This document shows positions 50,618 to 63,208 of a DNA stretch of 64,000 bases, in pieces. Position 1 is the first letter of the stretch, and each line of letters opens with the position of its first letter. The stretch comes from Auanema rhodensis (Eukaryota; Nematoda; Chromadorea; Rhabditida; Rhabditidae): contig OZ059896.1 of assembly GCA_964057225.1 (NCBI GenBank), positions 14,492,501 through 14,556,500 on the forward strand, written 5' to 3'. The position numbers were made by a program, and so were the translations under genes. Under the pieces are notes generated by a model. That model was not told where the DNA came from. It saw nothing but the letters and a program-made list of their open reading frames with translations, and made no database searches.

Positions 50618-53600
50618 AACTATAAAGAAATAAATGGAAAAATTGAATAAAGAAGGAAATGCAACACAATCCAATGAGCGATGTTTGACTGAAATGATGG
50701 TTTTGGATATTTTCCTTCTGAGGTTTTCACGTGTTTTACGTAATTATTGTACTAATTGTATGGTATTTATGCTAATTATGTGAAGAAAATATAAAATATA
50801 AGAAAATTTCATTTAAACTATAAGAAAATTAGTTTAATAAGCAAGGCACATCTTTGGGACGCGGATCTTGTGCTCGTAGGTCTCTTCGATCTCCTCAAGC
50901 ATGTCGGTGGTCAAGACCTTCTCCTTGCGGAGTTCGCGCATCATCTTCTCAACAACTGGGAGAGACTTGCGAAGGCATCTGAAGGTCATTTGCTTGTAGG
51001 TGGTTTCGAATTCCTTCTTCTCAGTGCGGCAGCTCTTAACTGGCATCTCGGAGAAGCACATGCGGTGTCCACGCTCAAGAACGCGAGTGCGGAGCTCGGG
51101 CTCTGAAAAAAAACAAAGTTGGGTTGCGATTCGATAAGAAACAAGCTGTACCTTCGTACTCGTTCATAAGCTCTTCCTCGCTGCTGCTGGTCTCCTCACG
51201 GAGAATCTTGTAGTTGGACTCCTTGTTGAGCTCGTACTCGTCCATCTCGCATCTTTGGTTCTTGTGCAAGAAGCTCTTGTGGAACTCCATGAGGTCGGTG
51301 GTCTCGATGTTGTCAGCACGACGGAACTCGTTAGTTTCCTGGAATGAAATAGAATTCACAATAGTGATGCTGGGCAATTAGAACAAACCTCGTTGTCGTA
51401 GTGTCCGCAGATTCCGCATTGCTTGTTCTTGTAAAGAGCAGAGAGTTGAATCTTGGCGTGGATTCCGTCGAAGGTGACGAGAACGTCTTCAAGATCGATC
51501 TTGTAGAGCTTCTCAGTGATGATGAAGATTCCGAAGTTCTCCAACTCTTCCTCAGACTTGATGATTTCTCCGTTGACCTTAACGATCATCTTCTCTCTCT
51601 TCAATTCGAGTTCGATGCTGTTCTTCTCGTGGTGGATGGTGAGGATCTTCTCTTCGGTGTTCTTGGCAACCTTCTCCATAAGAACGGTGAACTTGGGGAT
51701 CTCAGAGGAGCAATCCTTGGCAAGAACAGTTTGGCATGGAACCATTGGAAGTCTGTAGAAGAGGTTATCGAAGGTCTTGATCTCGTTGCTCTTGACGACG
51801 CATTCAGCGCGGGTCTCCTTCTCGATCTTCTCAGCGATGTGCTTCATGGAGTTGATAGATCCGTAGTGACGGCGGATGTTGAGGGTTGGGAGCTCGAATG
51901 GAACGACGATGTTGCGGAAGAGAACACGTTGCTCTGGGGTCTCAATGACGATGTCGCAGAAGCGGCGGCTGATTGGCTCGATGGTGAGCTTAGCCTCCAT
52001 GCGTCCTTCGTACATCTTGTTGGTGAACTCAACTTGGGTGTTCATGAAGTTCCAGCTCTTGAGGAGAGAAAGGAAGTTGCGGAGGTACATCTTGTGCATT
52101 GGGCTGATCTTGTGCTCAGCAACAAGCTTGTATTGGTTCAACTTGGCGGCCTCGATGAGCTTCTCGGTCTCGGTAAGTCCGTTTTGCTCGCGCTCAACCT
52201 TCTTCATCCAGATCTTTTGGTCACGGCTTTGTTGTCCTTGGAGCTTGAGGTTCATGGTGTACTTCTCCTCAGATCCCCATTGGATTTCCATGTTTCCGAT
52301 GAATTCACGGTGCATTTGATCGAACATTTGCTTGAAGGTCATTGGCATCTCTGGGTAGAGGGTTTGGATCAAAGCCTTGAGTTCCCACTCGCGGGATTCC
52401 TCTCCGAAGGGAGTGCGACGGGCCTCAAAGTGGACACGGCAGTAACGGATCTTGTCGTCGCAGATGGCGCGGACCTCAGTCTCGAGCTTGTTCTTGATAT
52501 CTCCGACAGTCTCAAGCTTGAAGGAGAGTCTGTGCTTGTAAGCCTTGACGATCTCAAGGTTCTTGACGTACTTGGCGAAGACGTTGCGGCGTTCGCTCTC
52601 AGTCTCAGTCTTGTAGTCGGTCATCTCAACCTCGAAGTCTTCCTCCTCGGTCTCGTATCTCTTGTTCATGGACTTCTTCTCATAGAAGTTTTCGAAAGTT
52701 GGGCTTTCCATTCTCTTGACTGGCTCGAAGACGTCCATTTCCATGTGGAAGACGATCTCGCGGACCTTCTCAGTCATGGGCTCGTACCAGATGTTGATGA
52801 GGTTGTCTCCGATAAGAACAGTCTTGTGCTCCTCGGTGGCGTAGAGTGGGAAGAATGGGCGACGGATGCTTCCGGAAACCAAAACCTTCATTCCGGTCTT
52901 CTCGAAGTATTCACGCTCAATAGTCTCAACTGGGTAGCGAGAATCCTTGAGGTAGATGGTCTTCTCGATGGTTTCGGGGTAGTGACGGGTTTCCTTGTCC
53001 CAGACGGCGACGTAGGTGACTGGGCGGGTCATGAGGTGGACAATGTGTCTCTTGGTCTCTGGAACCTTGAAGACGGTCTTGAGGGTGAGCTTGTCTTCCC
53101 AGTTGACGAACATTTGAAGATCGATGGGGGTGTTGATCTTGGCTCCGTGGAGAAGCTTGACTCCGGAGTAGACAACTGGAGTGCGGGCTTCAAGCTTGAT
53201 GACGTGAGTGGAAGCAACCTCTGGCTTGGCAACAAGGTGGAGGCGGAGTCCGTTGAAGCGGTCAGAGCTCTTGGGCTCGAATTCAACCTTGATGTGTCCA
53301 GTGACGGTAGCGAGGGTTGGCATCTTGGATCCAAGAACGATTGGCATACCGAGGGCAGTTGGGATCTTGCGGATGGTCTCGTGAACGAAGACGGCTCCGG
53401 AAAGGGTGTAGTGGAATCCGTGGGAGAGAACACGCTCAATGTCTCCAAGCTCGATTCTTCCCTCGCGGGCGATCTTCTTGAAAAGCTCTGGGATGGTTTC
53501 CATGTCAATTGGAAGGAAAGCGTAGTCCATGTCCTTGTAACGGAAGTAGAGGAGAGCCTCTGGTTCGTCGTTGCTCATCTCACGGCGCTTGATGTTCAAC

Positions 53601-56183
53601 TTCTCGGCGATGGTGCGGAGGATCTCGACTGGGCGGAAAGTGGCGGATCTCTTTCCACGGACGACAAGGGTCTCAAGTCCGGATTGCTCAACCTTGCGGA
53701 TCATCTTGTTGAGGATGACGTCCATGTTGTTTTGGTAGAGTCCGATTTGAGCCAAGTACTTGTTCCATTCTCCTCCGAAGACGGAGTCGAGGGAAGCCAT
53801 GATTTCCTTGGGGAGGACAGATTCAGAGCTGAAGATGGAAGCCCAGTTGAAGGTAGCTCCAGTCATGTACTCGGTGTTGTAGAGAGTCCACTTGTTGAAG
53901 CGGCTGTCCAAGAGGTTTTGCTTAAGCTCAGTTGGGATGAGGCGGAGAGCCTTGGAAACACGGAGGGCCAAGACCTTCTCGCATGGGTTGGTGGACTTGG
54001 TGAGGGTGGAGAGGAGGTTGTAGGTGAAGACGCGGACTTGACGGCTGCGCTCAACGATGACTTGTTCAACAACTTGGCTGAGGATGGCTTCCTCTGGTCT
54101 GGTCATGAGGATGATGTTGAGGGCGGACATGCGGATCTCTGGGAGCTCCATGCGGTCCTTGTAGACTGGCATGAGGACATATTGGATCTTGCGTGGCATG
54201 ACGGTGCGGAGACGGCGGAGAGCCTCGATGGCTTGGAGGCGGACGGTCTTCTCTTCCATCTTGTCAGCGATGATGGTGTTGAGGCTGTAGACGGAAACGT
54301 CAATGGCAGCGTTGGAGAGGGTCTTGATCATGAGGACCTTCTCGTAGCGGGTCTCGGCAGACTTGAACTTGCGGATGAGTTGGTCGACGATCTTTTGCTT
54401 GAGGGAGCGAGTGCAGAGCTTCTCCTTCAATTCGTAGGCCATCTTCTCCTCGTTGTCTCCGCAGAATCCAGAGACAATGGATCCGTAGGTGAGCCAGCAG
54501 GATTGACGGAGGACTGGGTTGCGGTGGGCAACATCAGACTCGCAGAAACGGTAGACGTCTTCAGCGATGTATTCGGATGGGACACGGATCTCGGCGAGCA
54601 TCTTGAAGAGTTGAGAAGCCTTGATGGGGTTCATTTGCTTCTTGGTCATCTTCTCAAGAAGGTGGCGGATGGTGACCTTGGTTCCGGAAAGAGCAAGGGA
54701 GTCGAAGAAGATGTGACGCATCTTCTCAACGGTCTTCTCCTCCATCTTCTCCATGTCGTACAAGAAGCGCTCGATCTTCTCGATCTCGTGCTCAGTGCAG
54801 AAACGGAGAACCTTGACAACGCGGGCGATGAGGTGGGTGGTCTCGAGTTCAACTCCGGATTCGAGGTCCTTGACAATCTTGTTGAAGATCTGCTTAACCA
54901 TCTCGACCTTGTTGCTCCACATGGGGATGTGGCGAAGGTATTTCTCTTCTCCGGTCATAGCGAACATCTCCTCGGCAATTTCCATCTCAGAGTTGTAGAT
55001 GAGGGTTTCCTTCTCTTCAACTTGGATCTTCTCGATGGTCTTCTCGACCTCTCCGGCGTAGACAAGGCTGAGCTTGTTGTAGACGTAGGAGACGAGGAGT
55101 TGGTTCTTGTCGGCGATTGGGGCGAACAAGTGTTGGGAACGGAGTTCGACGTCGCGGATGAGGAACTTGTTCTCAGTGCGTCCGTGAGTGAGGTTGAAGG
55201 TCATGACGGTGGAAGAGAGCTTCTCGTCAGCGACGGTCTTCTCGCATTCTTCGCACTTCTCGACGAAGCGGCGTCCGTAACGGACTTCTGGGCGGATGTT
55301 GCACTTGTCGAAGTTGACGGACTTGGTCCATTGTTCGAATTCCTTGGATTCTTCGATTCTGGTGTAGGCAACCTCGCACTCTCCTTCGAGGGTACGCTGA
55401 AGTTCAAAAGGTTTTTGGGTTAAGCTCAGATGGCATTTACCTCGACAACGGTGAAGTAGTCGTTCTTGTGGATGTCTTCTTCCTCGGTCATGTGGTCGCG
55501 CATCTCAACTCCCTTCTTAACGTAGTTGATCTGAATTTCAAAAGATTAGAAAACTATAGGAAGAGATTCTGAATACCTGGAGCATGTTGACGATGGACTT
55601 CTTGATGTTCTTGGACCAGGCGAGCTCTTCTCCGTCGAATTCGACATCTCCGACAAGTCCGTGCTTGTAGTTGAAGCGGATTGGGAGGGAGAGAAGACGT
55701 TCTTGCTCCTGAAACAAGGAAGATGAATTAGAAAAGAGGAAGTTTATATTACCTTCTCGAGGGTGACCTCCTCCATGCTCTCGAATGGGAGCATTCTGAG
55801 GGTGTCGACCTCTTCCTGGCTAGTAGCCCAGCGGAGATTTCTCAATTGCATGCGGAACCAATATTCAGAAGATTCAGGTTGGATGCTGACAAGAGATTGG
55901 ATACGAGTGATAGCCTTCTGGCTTTCAGAGACAGGTAAAGCAGTAGAGAGATGTCCATCGAAGAGATAACGGTATTCACGCTCGGAGCGGAATTCGACTT
56001 CGTTGATATCGCGTCTCTCGAAAGATGGCAGACTAGCCAGGGTTAGCCCCAAGAGGCCAACGAGAACGAGAAGTTTCATCGTTCTTGATGAGAGTCGTAG
56101 ACTGTCCTTTACTGTTCAGTTCCTTTCTTATATATCAATTCATATTGACACATGCCCTGAGGCTATTCTACCAAGTCAATCAT
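50618..56183. repeat. Vitellogenin duplication unit, copy 2
   Basis: Direct repeat of copy 1 (from 50618) and inverted repeat of copy 3 (50678-56183 against 56439-61942). Its upstream homology with copy 3 extends to 56183, about 33 bp further than with copy 1. Confidence 0.88.
50834..56079 (-). CDS. vit: Vitellogenin, copy 2
   Basis: Same yolk precursor as copy 1: six exons, 1,670 residues, signal peptide, lipovitellin N-terminal module, RGKR site near residue 762 and VWD domain. The open frames on both strands are identical to copies 1 and 3, so no coding difference is detectable. The last intron has an 8-A run and a C matching copy 3 rather than copy 1, while the 3' flank matches copy 1 rather than copy 3. 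The gene is divergent from copy 3, with 463 bp between the two start codons. As a recent duplicate it probably has the same function and raises yolk gene dosage. Confidence 0.96.
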
Positions 56184-56542
56184 CTGTTATCTGCCGTTTT
56201 GGACTTTCTTGCTGATAACAATGTGTCTTGCAGAATACAAAAAAACTGCTTCAAACTTAGGCAAATACGAATTTCAAAAAAAAATGTTGAAAATTGAAAT
56301 AAATTGCATATACAGTTAAACTCAAATACTAAGTACACAGTTTAGTTAAAACTTTTAAGTTCTAAGTTTCAAGGAGTGGTGTCTCTTTATTATCAGTTGT
56401 TGAATGAAAAGTGAAAGTTGATGAGCAAATCAATAAGTATGATTGACTTGGTAGAATAGCCTCAGGGCATGTGTCAATATGAACTGATATATAAGAAAGG
56501 AACTGAACAGTAAAGGACAGTCTACGACTCTCATCAAGAACG
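56080..56542. promoter_or_regulatory. Bidirectional vitellogenin promoter, copies 2 and 3
   Basis: 463 bp between divergent start codons. Each side has TATATAA about 50 bp from its ATG (copy 3: 56488-56494) and VPE1 TGTCAAT (56472-56478 for copy 3; complement at 56144-56150 for copy 2). The unique 255-bp centre (56184-56438) carries one canonical VPE2 CTGATAA on each strand (56212-56218 plus, 56390-56396 minus). Copy 3 has CTGATAT beside its TATA box where copies 1 and 2 have TTGATAT. In C. elegans, VPE2 is bound by the intestinal GATA factor ELT-2. No splice acceptor precedes either ATG. Confidence 0.7.
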
Positions 56543-59500
56543 ATGAAACTTCTCGTTCTCGTTGGCCTCTTGGGGCTAACCCTGGCTAGTCTGCCATCTT
56601 TCGAGAGACGCGATATCAACGAAGTCGAATTCCGCTCCGAGCGTGAATACCGTTATCTCTTCGATGGACATCTCTCTACTGCTTTACCTGTCTCTGAAAG
56701 CCAGAAGGCTATCACTCGTATCCAATCTCTTGTCAGCATCCAACCTGAATCTTCTGAATATTGGTTCCGCATGCAATTGAGAAATCTCCGCTGGGCTACT
56801 AGCCAGGAAGAGGTCGACACCCTCAGAATGCTCCCATTCGAGAGCATGGAGGAGGTCACCCTCGAGAAGGTAATATAAACTTCCTCTTTTCTAATTCATC
56901 TTCCTTGTTTCAGGAGCAAGAACGTCTTCTCTCCCTCCCAATCCGCTTCAACTACAAGCACGGACTTGTCGGAGATGTCGAATTCGACGGAGAAGAGCTC
57001 GCCTGGTCCAAGAACATCAAGAAGTCCATCGTCAACATGCTCCAGGTATTCAGAATCTCTTCCTATAGTTTTCTAATCTTTTGAAATTCAGATCAACTAC
57101 GTTAAGAAGGGAGTTGAGATGCGCGACCACATGACCGAGGAAGAAGACATCCACAAGAACGACTACTTCACCGTTGTCGAGGTAAATGCCATCTGAGCTT
57201 AACCCAAAAACCTTTTGAACTTCAGCGTACCCTCGAAGGAGAGTGCGAGGTTGCCTACACCAGAATCGAAGAATCCAAGGAATTCGAACAATGGACCAAG
57301 TCCGTCAACTTCGACAAGTGCAACATCCGCCCAGAAGTCCGTTACGGACGCCGCTTCGTCGAGAAGTGCGAAGAATGCGAGAAGACCGTCGCTGACGAGA
57401 AGCTCTCTTCCACCGTCATGACCTTCAACCTCACTCACGGACGCACTGAGAACAAGTTCCTCATCCGCGACGTCGAACTCCGTTCCCAACACTTGTTCGC
57501 CCCAATCGCCGACAAGAACCAACTCCTCGTCTCCTACGTCTACAACAAGCTCAGCCTTGTCTACGCCGGAGAGGTCGAGAAGACCATCGAGAAGATCCAA
57601 GTTGAAGAGAAGGAAACCCTCATCTACAACTCTGAGATGGAAATTGCCGAGGAGATGTTCGCTATGACCGGAGAAGAGAAATACCTTCGCCACATCCCCA
57701 TGTGGAGCAACAAGGTCGAGATGGTTAAGCAGATCTTCAACAAGATTGTCAAGGACCTCGAATCCGGAGTTGAACTCGAGACCACCCACCTCATCGCCCG
57801 CGTTGTCAAGGTTCTCCGTTTCTGCACTGAGCACGAGATCGAGAAGATCGAGCGCTTCTTGTACGACATGGAGAAGATGGAGGAGAAGACCGTTGAGAAG
57901 ATGCGTCACATCTTCTTCGACTCCCTTGCTCTTTCCGGAACCAAGGTCACCATCCGCCACCTTCTTGAGAAGATGACCAAGAAGCAAATGAACCCCATCA
58001 AGGCTTCTCAACTCTTCAAGATGCTCGCCGAGATCCGTGTCCCATCCGAATACATCGCTGAAGACGTCTACCGTTTCTGCGAGTCTGATGTTGCCCACCG
58101 CAACCCAGTCCTCCGTCAATCCTGCTGGCTCACCTACGGATCCATTGTCTCTGGATTCTGCGGAGACAACGAGGAGAAGATGGCCTACGAATTGAAGGAG
58201 AAGCTCTGCACTCGCTCCCTCAAGCAAAAGATCGTCGACCAACTCATCCGCAAGTTCAAGTCTGCCGAGACCCGCTACGAGAAGGTCCTCATGATCAAGA
58301 CCCTCTCCAACGCTGCCATTGACGTTTCCGTCTACAGCCTCAACACCATCATCGCTGACAAGATGGAAGAGAAGACCGTCCGCCTCCAAGCCATCGAGGC
58401 TCTCCGCCGTCTCCGCACCGTCATGCCACGCAAGATCCAATATGTCCTCATGCCAGTCTACAAGGACCGCATGGAGCTCCCAGAGATCCGCATGTCCGCC
58501 CTCAACATCATCCTCATGACCAGACCAGAGGAAGCCATCCTCAGCCAAGTTGTTGAACAAGTCATCGTTGAGCGCAGCCGTCAAGTCCGCGTCTTCACCT
58601 ACAACCTCCTCTCCACCCTCACCAAGTCCACCAACCCATGCGAGAAGGTCTTGGCCCTCCGTGTTTCCAAGGCTCTCCGCCTCATCCCAACTGAGCTTAA
58701 GCAAAACCTCTTGGACAGCCGCTTCAACAAGTGGACTCTCTACAACACCGAGTACATGACTGGAGCTACCTTCAACTGGGCTTCCATCTTCAGCTCTGAA
58801 TCTGTCCTCCCCAAGGAAATCATGGCTTCCCTCGACTCCGTCTTCGGAGGAGAATGGAACAAGTACTTGGCTCAAATCGGACTCTACCAAAACAACATGG
58901 ACGTCATCCTCAACAAGATGATCCGCAAGGTTGAGCAATCCGGACTTGAGACCCTTGTCGTCCGTGGAAAGAGATCCGCCACTTTCCGCCCAGTCGAGAT
59001 CCTCCGCACCATCGCCGAGAAGTTGAACATCAAGCGCCGTGAGATGAGCAACGACGAACCAGAGGCTCTCCTCTACTTCCGTTACAAGGACATGGACTAC
59101 GCTTTCCTTCCAATTGACATGGAAACCATCCCAGAGCTTTTCAAGAAGATCGCCCGCGAGGGAAGAATCGAGCTTGGAGACATTGAGCGTGTTCTCTCCC
59201 ACGGATTCCACTACACCCTTTCCGGAGCCGTCTTCGTTCACGAGACCATCCGCAAGATCCCAACTGCCCTCGGTATGCCAATCGTTCTTGGATCCAAGAT
59301 GCCAACCCTCGCTACCGTCACTGGACACATCAAGGTTGAATTCGAGCCCAAGAGCTCTGACCGCTTCAACGGACTCCGCCTCCACCTTGTTGCCAAGCCA
59401 GAGGTTGCTTCCACTCACGTCATCAAGCTTGAAGCCCGCACTCCAGTTGTCTACTCCGGAGTCAAGCTTCTCCACGGAGCCAAGATCAACACCCCCATCG

Positions 59501-61942
59501 ATCTTCAAATGTTCGTCAACTGGGAAGACAAGCTCACCCTCAAGACCGTCTTCAAGGTTCCAGAGACCAAGAGACACATTGTCCACCTCATGACCCGCCC
59601 AGTCACCTACGTCGCCGTCTGGGACAAGGAAACCCGTCACTACCCCGAAACCATCGAGAAGACCATCTACCTCAAGGATTCTCGCTACCCAGTTGAGACT
59701 ATTGAGCGTGAATACTTCGAGAAGACCGGAATGAAGGTTTTGGTTTCCGGAAGCATCCGTCGCCCATTCTTCCCACTCTACGCCACCGAGGAGCACAAGA
59801 CTGTTCTTATCGGAGACAACCTCATCAACATCTGGTACGAGCCCATGACTGAGAAGGTCCGCGAGATCGTCTTCCACATGGAAATGGACGTCTTCGAGCC
59901 AGTCAAGAGAATGGAAAGCCCAACTTTCGAAAACTTCTATGAGAAGAAGTCCATGAACAAGAGATACGAGACCGAGGAGGAAGACTTCGAGGTTGAGATG
60001 ACCGACTACAAGACTGAGACTGAGAGCGAACGCCGCAACGTCTTCGCCAAGTACGTCAAGAACCTTGAGATCGTCAAGGCTTACAAGCACAGACTCTCCT
60101 TCAAGCTTGAGACTGTCGGAGATATCAAGAACAAGCTCGAGACTGAGGTCCGCGCCATCTGCGACGACAAGATCCGTTACTGCCGTGTCCACTTTGAGGC
60201 CCGTCGCACTCCCTTCGGAGAGGAATCCCGCGAGTGGGAACTCAAGGCTTTGATCCAAACCCTCTACCCAGAGATGCCAATGACCTTCAAGCAAATGTTC
60301 GATCAAATGCACCGTGAATTCATCGGAAACATGGAAATCCAATGGGGATCTGAGGAGAAGTACACCATGAACCTCAAGCTCCAAGGACAACAAAGCCGTG
60401 ACCAAAAGATCTGGATGAAGAAGGTTGAGCGCGAGCAAAACGGACTTACCGAGACCGAGAAGCTCATCGAGGCCGCCAAGTTGAACCAATACAAGCTTGT
60501 TGCTGAGCACAAGATCAGCCCAATGCACAAGATGTACCTCCGCAACTTCCTTTCTCTCCTCAAGAGCTGGAACTTCATGAACACCCAAGTTGAGTTCACC
60601 AACAAGATGTACGAAGGACGCATGGAGGCTAAGCTCACCATCGAGCCAATCAGCCGCCGCTTCTGCGACATCGTCATTGAGACCCCAGAGCAACGTGTTC
60701 TCTTCCGCAACATCGTCGTTCCATTCGAGCTCCCAACCCTCAACATCCGCCGTCACTACGGATCTATCAACTCCATGAAGCACATCGCTGAGAAGATCGA
60801 GAAGGAGACCCGCGCTGAATGCGTCGTCAAGAGCAACGAGATCAAGACCTTCGATAACCTCTTCTACAGACTTCCAATGGTTCCATGCCAAACTGTTCTT
60901 GCCAAGGATTGCTCCTCTGAGATCCCCAAGTTCACCGTTCTTATGGAGAAGGTTGCCAAGAACACCGAAGAGAAGATCCTCACCATCCACCACGAGAAGA
61001 ACAGCATCGAACTCGAATTGAAGAGAGAGAAGATGATCGTTAAGGTCAACGGAGAAATCATCAAGTCTGAGGAAGAGTTGGAGAACTTCGGAATCTTCAT
61101 CATCACTGAGAAGCTCTACAAGATCGATCTTGAAGACGTTCTCGTCACCTTCGACGGAATCCACGCCAAGATTCAACTCTCTGCTCTTTACAAGAACAAG
61201 CAATGCGGAATCTGCGGACACTACGACAACGAGGTTTGTTCTAATTGCCCAGCATCACTATTGTGAATTCTATTTCATTCCAGGAAACTAACGAGTTCCG
61301 TCGTGCTGACAACATCGAGACCACCGACCTCATGGAGTTCCACAAGAGCTTCTTGCACAAGAACCAAAGATGCGAGATGGACGAGTACGAGCTCAACAAG
61401 GAGTCCAACTACAAGATTCTCCGTGAGGAGACCAGCAGCAGCGAGGAAGAGCTTATGAACGAGTACGAAGGTACAGCTTGTTTCTTATCGAATCGCAACC
61501 CAACTTTGTTTTTTTTCAGAGCCCGAGCTCCGCACTCGCGTTCTTGAGCGTGGACACCGCATGTGCTTCTCCGAGATGCCAGTTAAGAGCTGCCGCACTG
61601 AGAAGAAGGAATTCGAAACCACCTACAAGCAAATGACCTTCAGATGCCTTCGCAAGTCTCTCCCAGTTGTTGAGAAGATGATGCGCGAACTCCGCAAGGA
61701 GAAGGTCTTGACCACCGACATGCTTGAGGAGATCGAAGAGACCTACGAGCACAAGATCCGCGTCCCAAAGATGTGCCTTGCTTATTAAACTAATTTTCTT
61801 ATAGTTTAAATGAAATTTTCTTATATTTTATATTTTCTTCACATAATTAGCATAAATACCATACAATTAGTACAATAATTACGTAAAACACCTGAAAACC
61901 TCGGAAGGAATATCCAAAACCATCATTTCAGTCAAACATCGC
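56439..61942. repeat. Vitellogenin duplication unit, copy 3 (inverted)
   Basis: Inverted copy of 50678-56183. Homology ends within the 3' flank at GTCAAACATCGC (61931-61942), about 20 bp before the 199-bp satellite. Several substitutions relative to copies 1 and 2 lie in the 3' flank (for example CACCTG for CACGTG). Confidence 0.88.
56543..61788 (+). CDS. vit: Vitellogenin, copy 3
   Basis: Exons 56543-56869, 56914-57045, 57092-57181, 57226-61233, 61284-61470 and 61520-61788 total 5,013 coding bases, 1,670 residues plus TAA. Domain order is as in copy 1. The 4-kb fourth exon holds most of the lipovitellin region, the RGKRSATFRP site and most of the VWD domain. A short acidic serine stretch (ETSSSEEELMNEYE) near the C-terminus is the only phosvitin-like feature. 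A furin-type site in the middle matches the cleaved-precursor class (VIT-6 in C. elegans, giving YP115 and YP88), but orthology is inferred. Orientation is opposite to copies 1 and 2. Confidence 0.96.
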
Positions 61943-61961
61943 GTGACCAATGAGGCTTCTA

Positions 61962-63208
61962 TTTTCCGGAAATACGGTTTATACCAAGCCCAACCACGAG
62001 AATGTTCACAAAAAAGTTCAGGCTGTGTACACGATGTGACCGGTGATTCCCCCTTTTTCTCCTCGATTATGAAATATATTCAATCACAAATATGCTGAAC
62101 TTGGGTATTCAAATCTGCAGAATCTGAATATTCAACTTAGATTTGACTAGGTTCTCTCCATTTTCCGTAAATACGGTTTATTCCGAGCCTATCCACAAGA
62201 TTGTTCACAAAAAAGTTCAGGCTGTGTACACGATGTGACCGGTGATTCACCCTTTTTCTCCTCGATTATGAAATATATTCAATTACAAATATGCTGAACT
62301 TGGGTATTCAAATCTGCAGAATCTGAATATTCAACTTAGATTTGGCTAGGTTTTCTCCATTTTCCGTAAATACGGTTTATTCCGAGCCTATCCACAAGAT
62401 TGTTCACAAAAAAGTTCAGGCTGTGTACACGATGTGACCGGTGATTCACCCTTTTTCTCCTCGATTATGAAATATATTCAATTACAAATATGCTGAACTT
62501 GGGTATTCAAATCTGCAGAATCTGAATATTCAACTTAGATTTGGCTAGGTTTTCTCCATTTTCCGTAAATACGGTTTATTCCGAGCCTATCCACAAGATT
62601 GTTCACAAAAAAGTTCAGGCTGTGTACACGATGTGACCGGTGATTCACCCTTTTTCTCCTCGATTATGAAATATATTCAATTACAAATATGCTGAACTTG
62701 GGTATTCAAATCTGCAGAATCTGAATATTCAACTTAGATTTGACTAGGTTCTCTCCATTTTCCGTAAATACGGTTTATTCCGAGCCTATCCACAAGATTG
62801 TTCACAAAAAAGTTCAGGCTGTGTACACGATGTGACCGGTGATTCACCCTTTTTCTCCTCGATTATGAAATATATTCAATTACAAATATGCTGAACTTGG
62901 GTATTCAAATCTGCAGAATCTGAATATTCAACTTAGATTTGACTAGGTTCTCTCCATTTTCCGTAAATACGGTTTATTCCGAGCCTATCCACAAGATTGT
63001 TCACAAAAAAGTTCAGGCTGTGTACACGATGTGACCGGTGATTCACCCTTTTTCTCCTCGATTATGAAATATATTCAATTACAAATATGCTGAACTTGGG
63101 TATTCAAATCTGCAGAATCTGAATATTCAACTTAGATTTGGCTAGGTTCTCTCCATTTTCCGTAAATACGGTTTATTCCGAGCCTATCCACAAAAATGTT
63201 CACAAAAA
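61962..63208. repeat. 199-bp tandem satellite, about 6.3 units
   Basis: The marker TTTTCCG followed by TAAATACGG recurs at 61962 (variant), 62161, 62360, 62559, 62758, 62957 and 63156, exactly 199 bp apart. Units differ by few substitutions (for example GGCTAGGTTTT or GACTAGGTTCT). Each has a small hairpin, CCGTA-AA-TACGG. No coding frame runs through. The array begins about 20 bp beyond the vitellogenin copy 3 homology. Confidence 0.93.
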
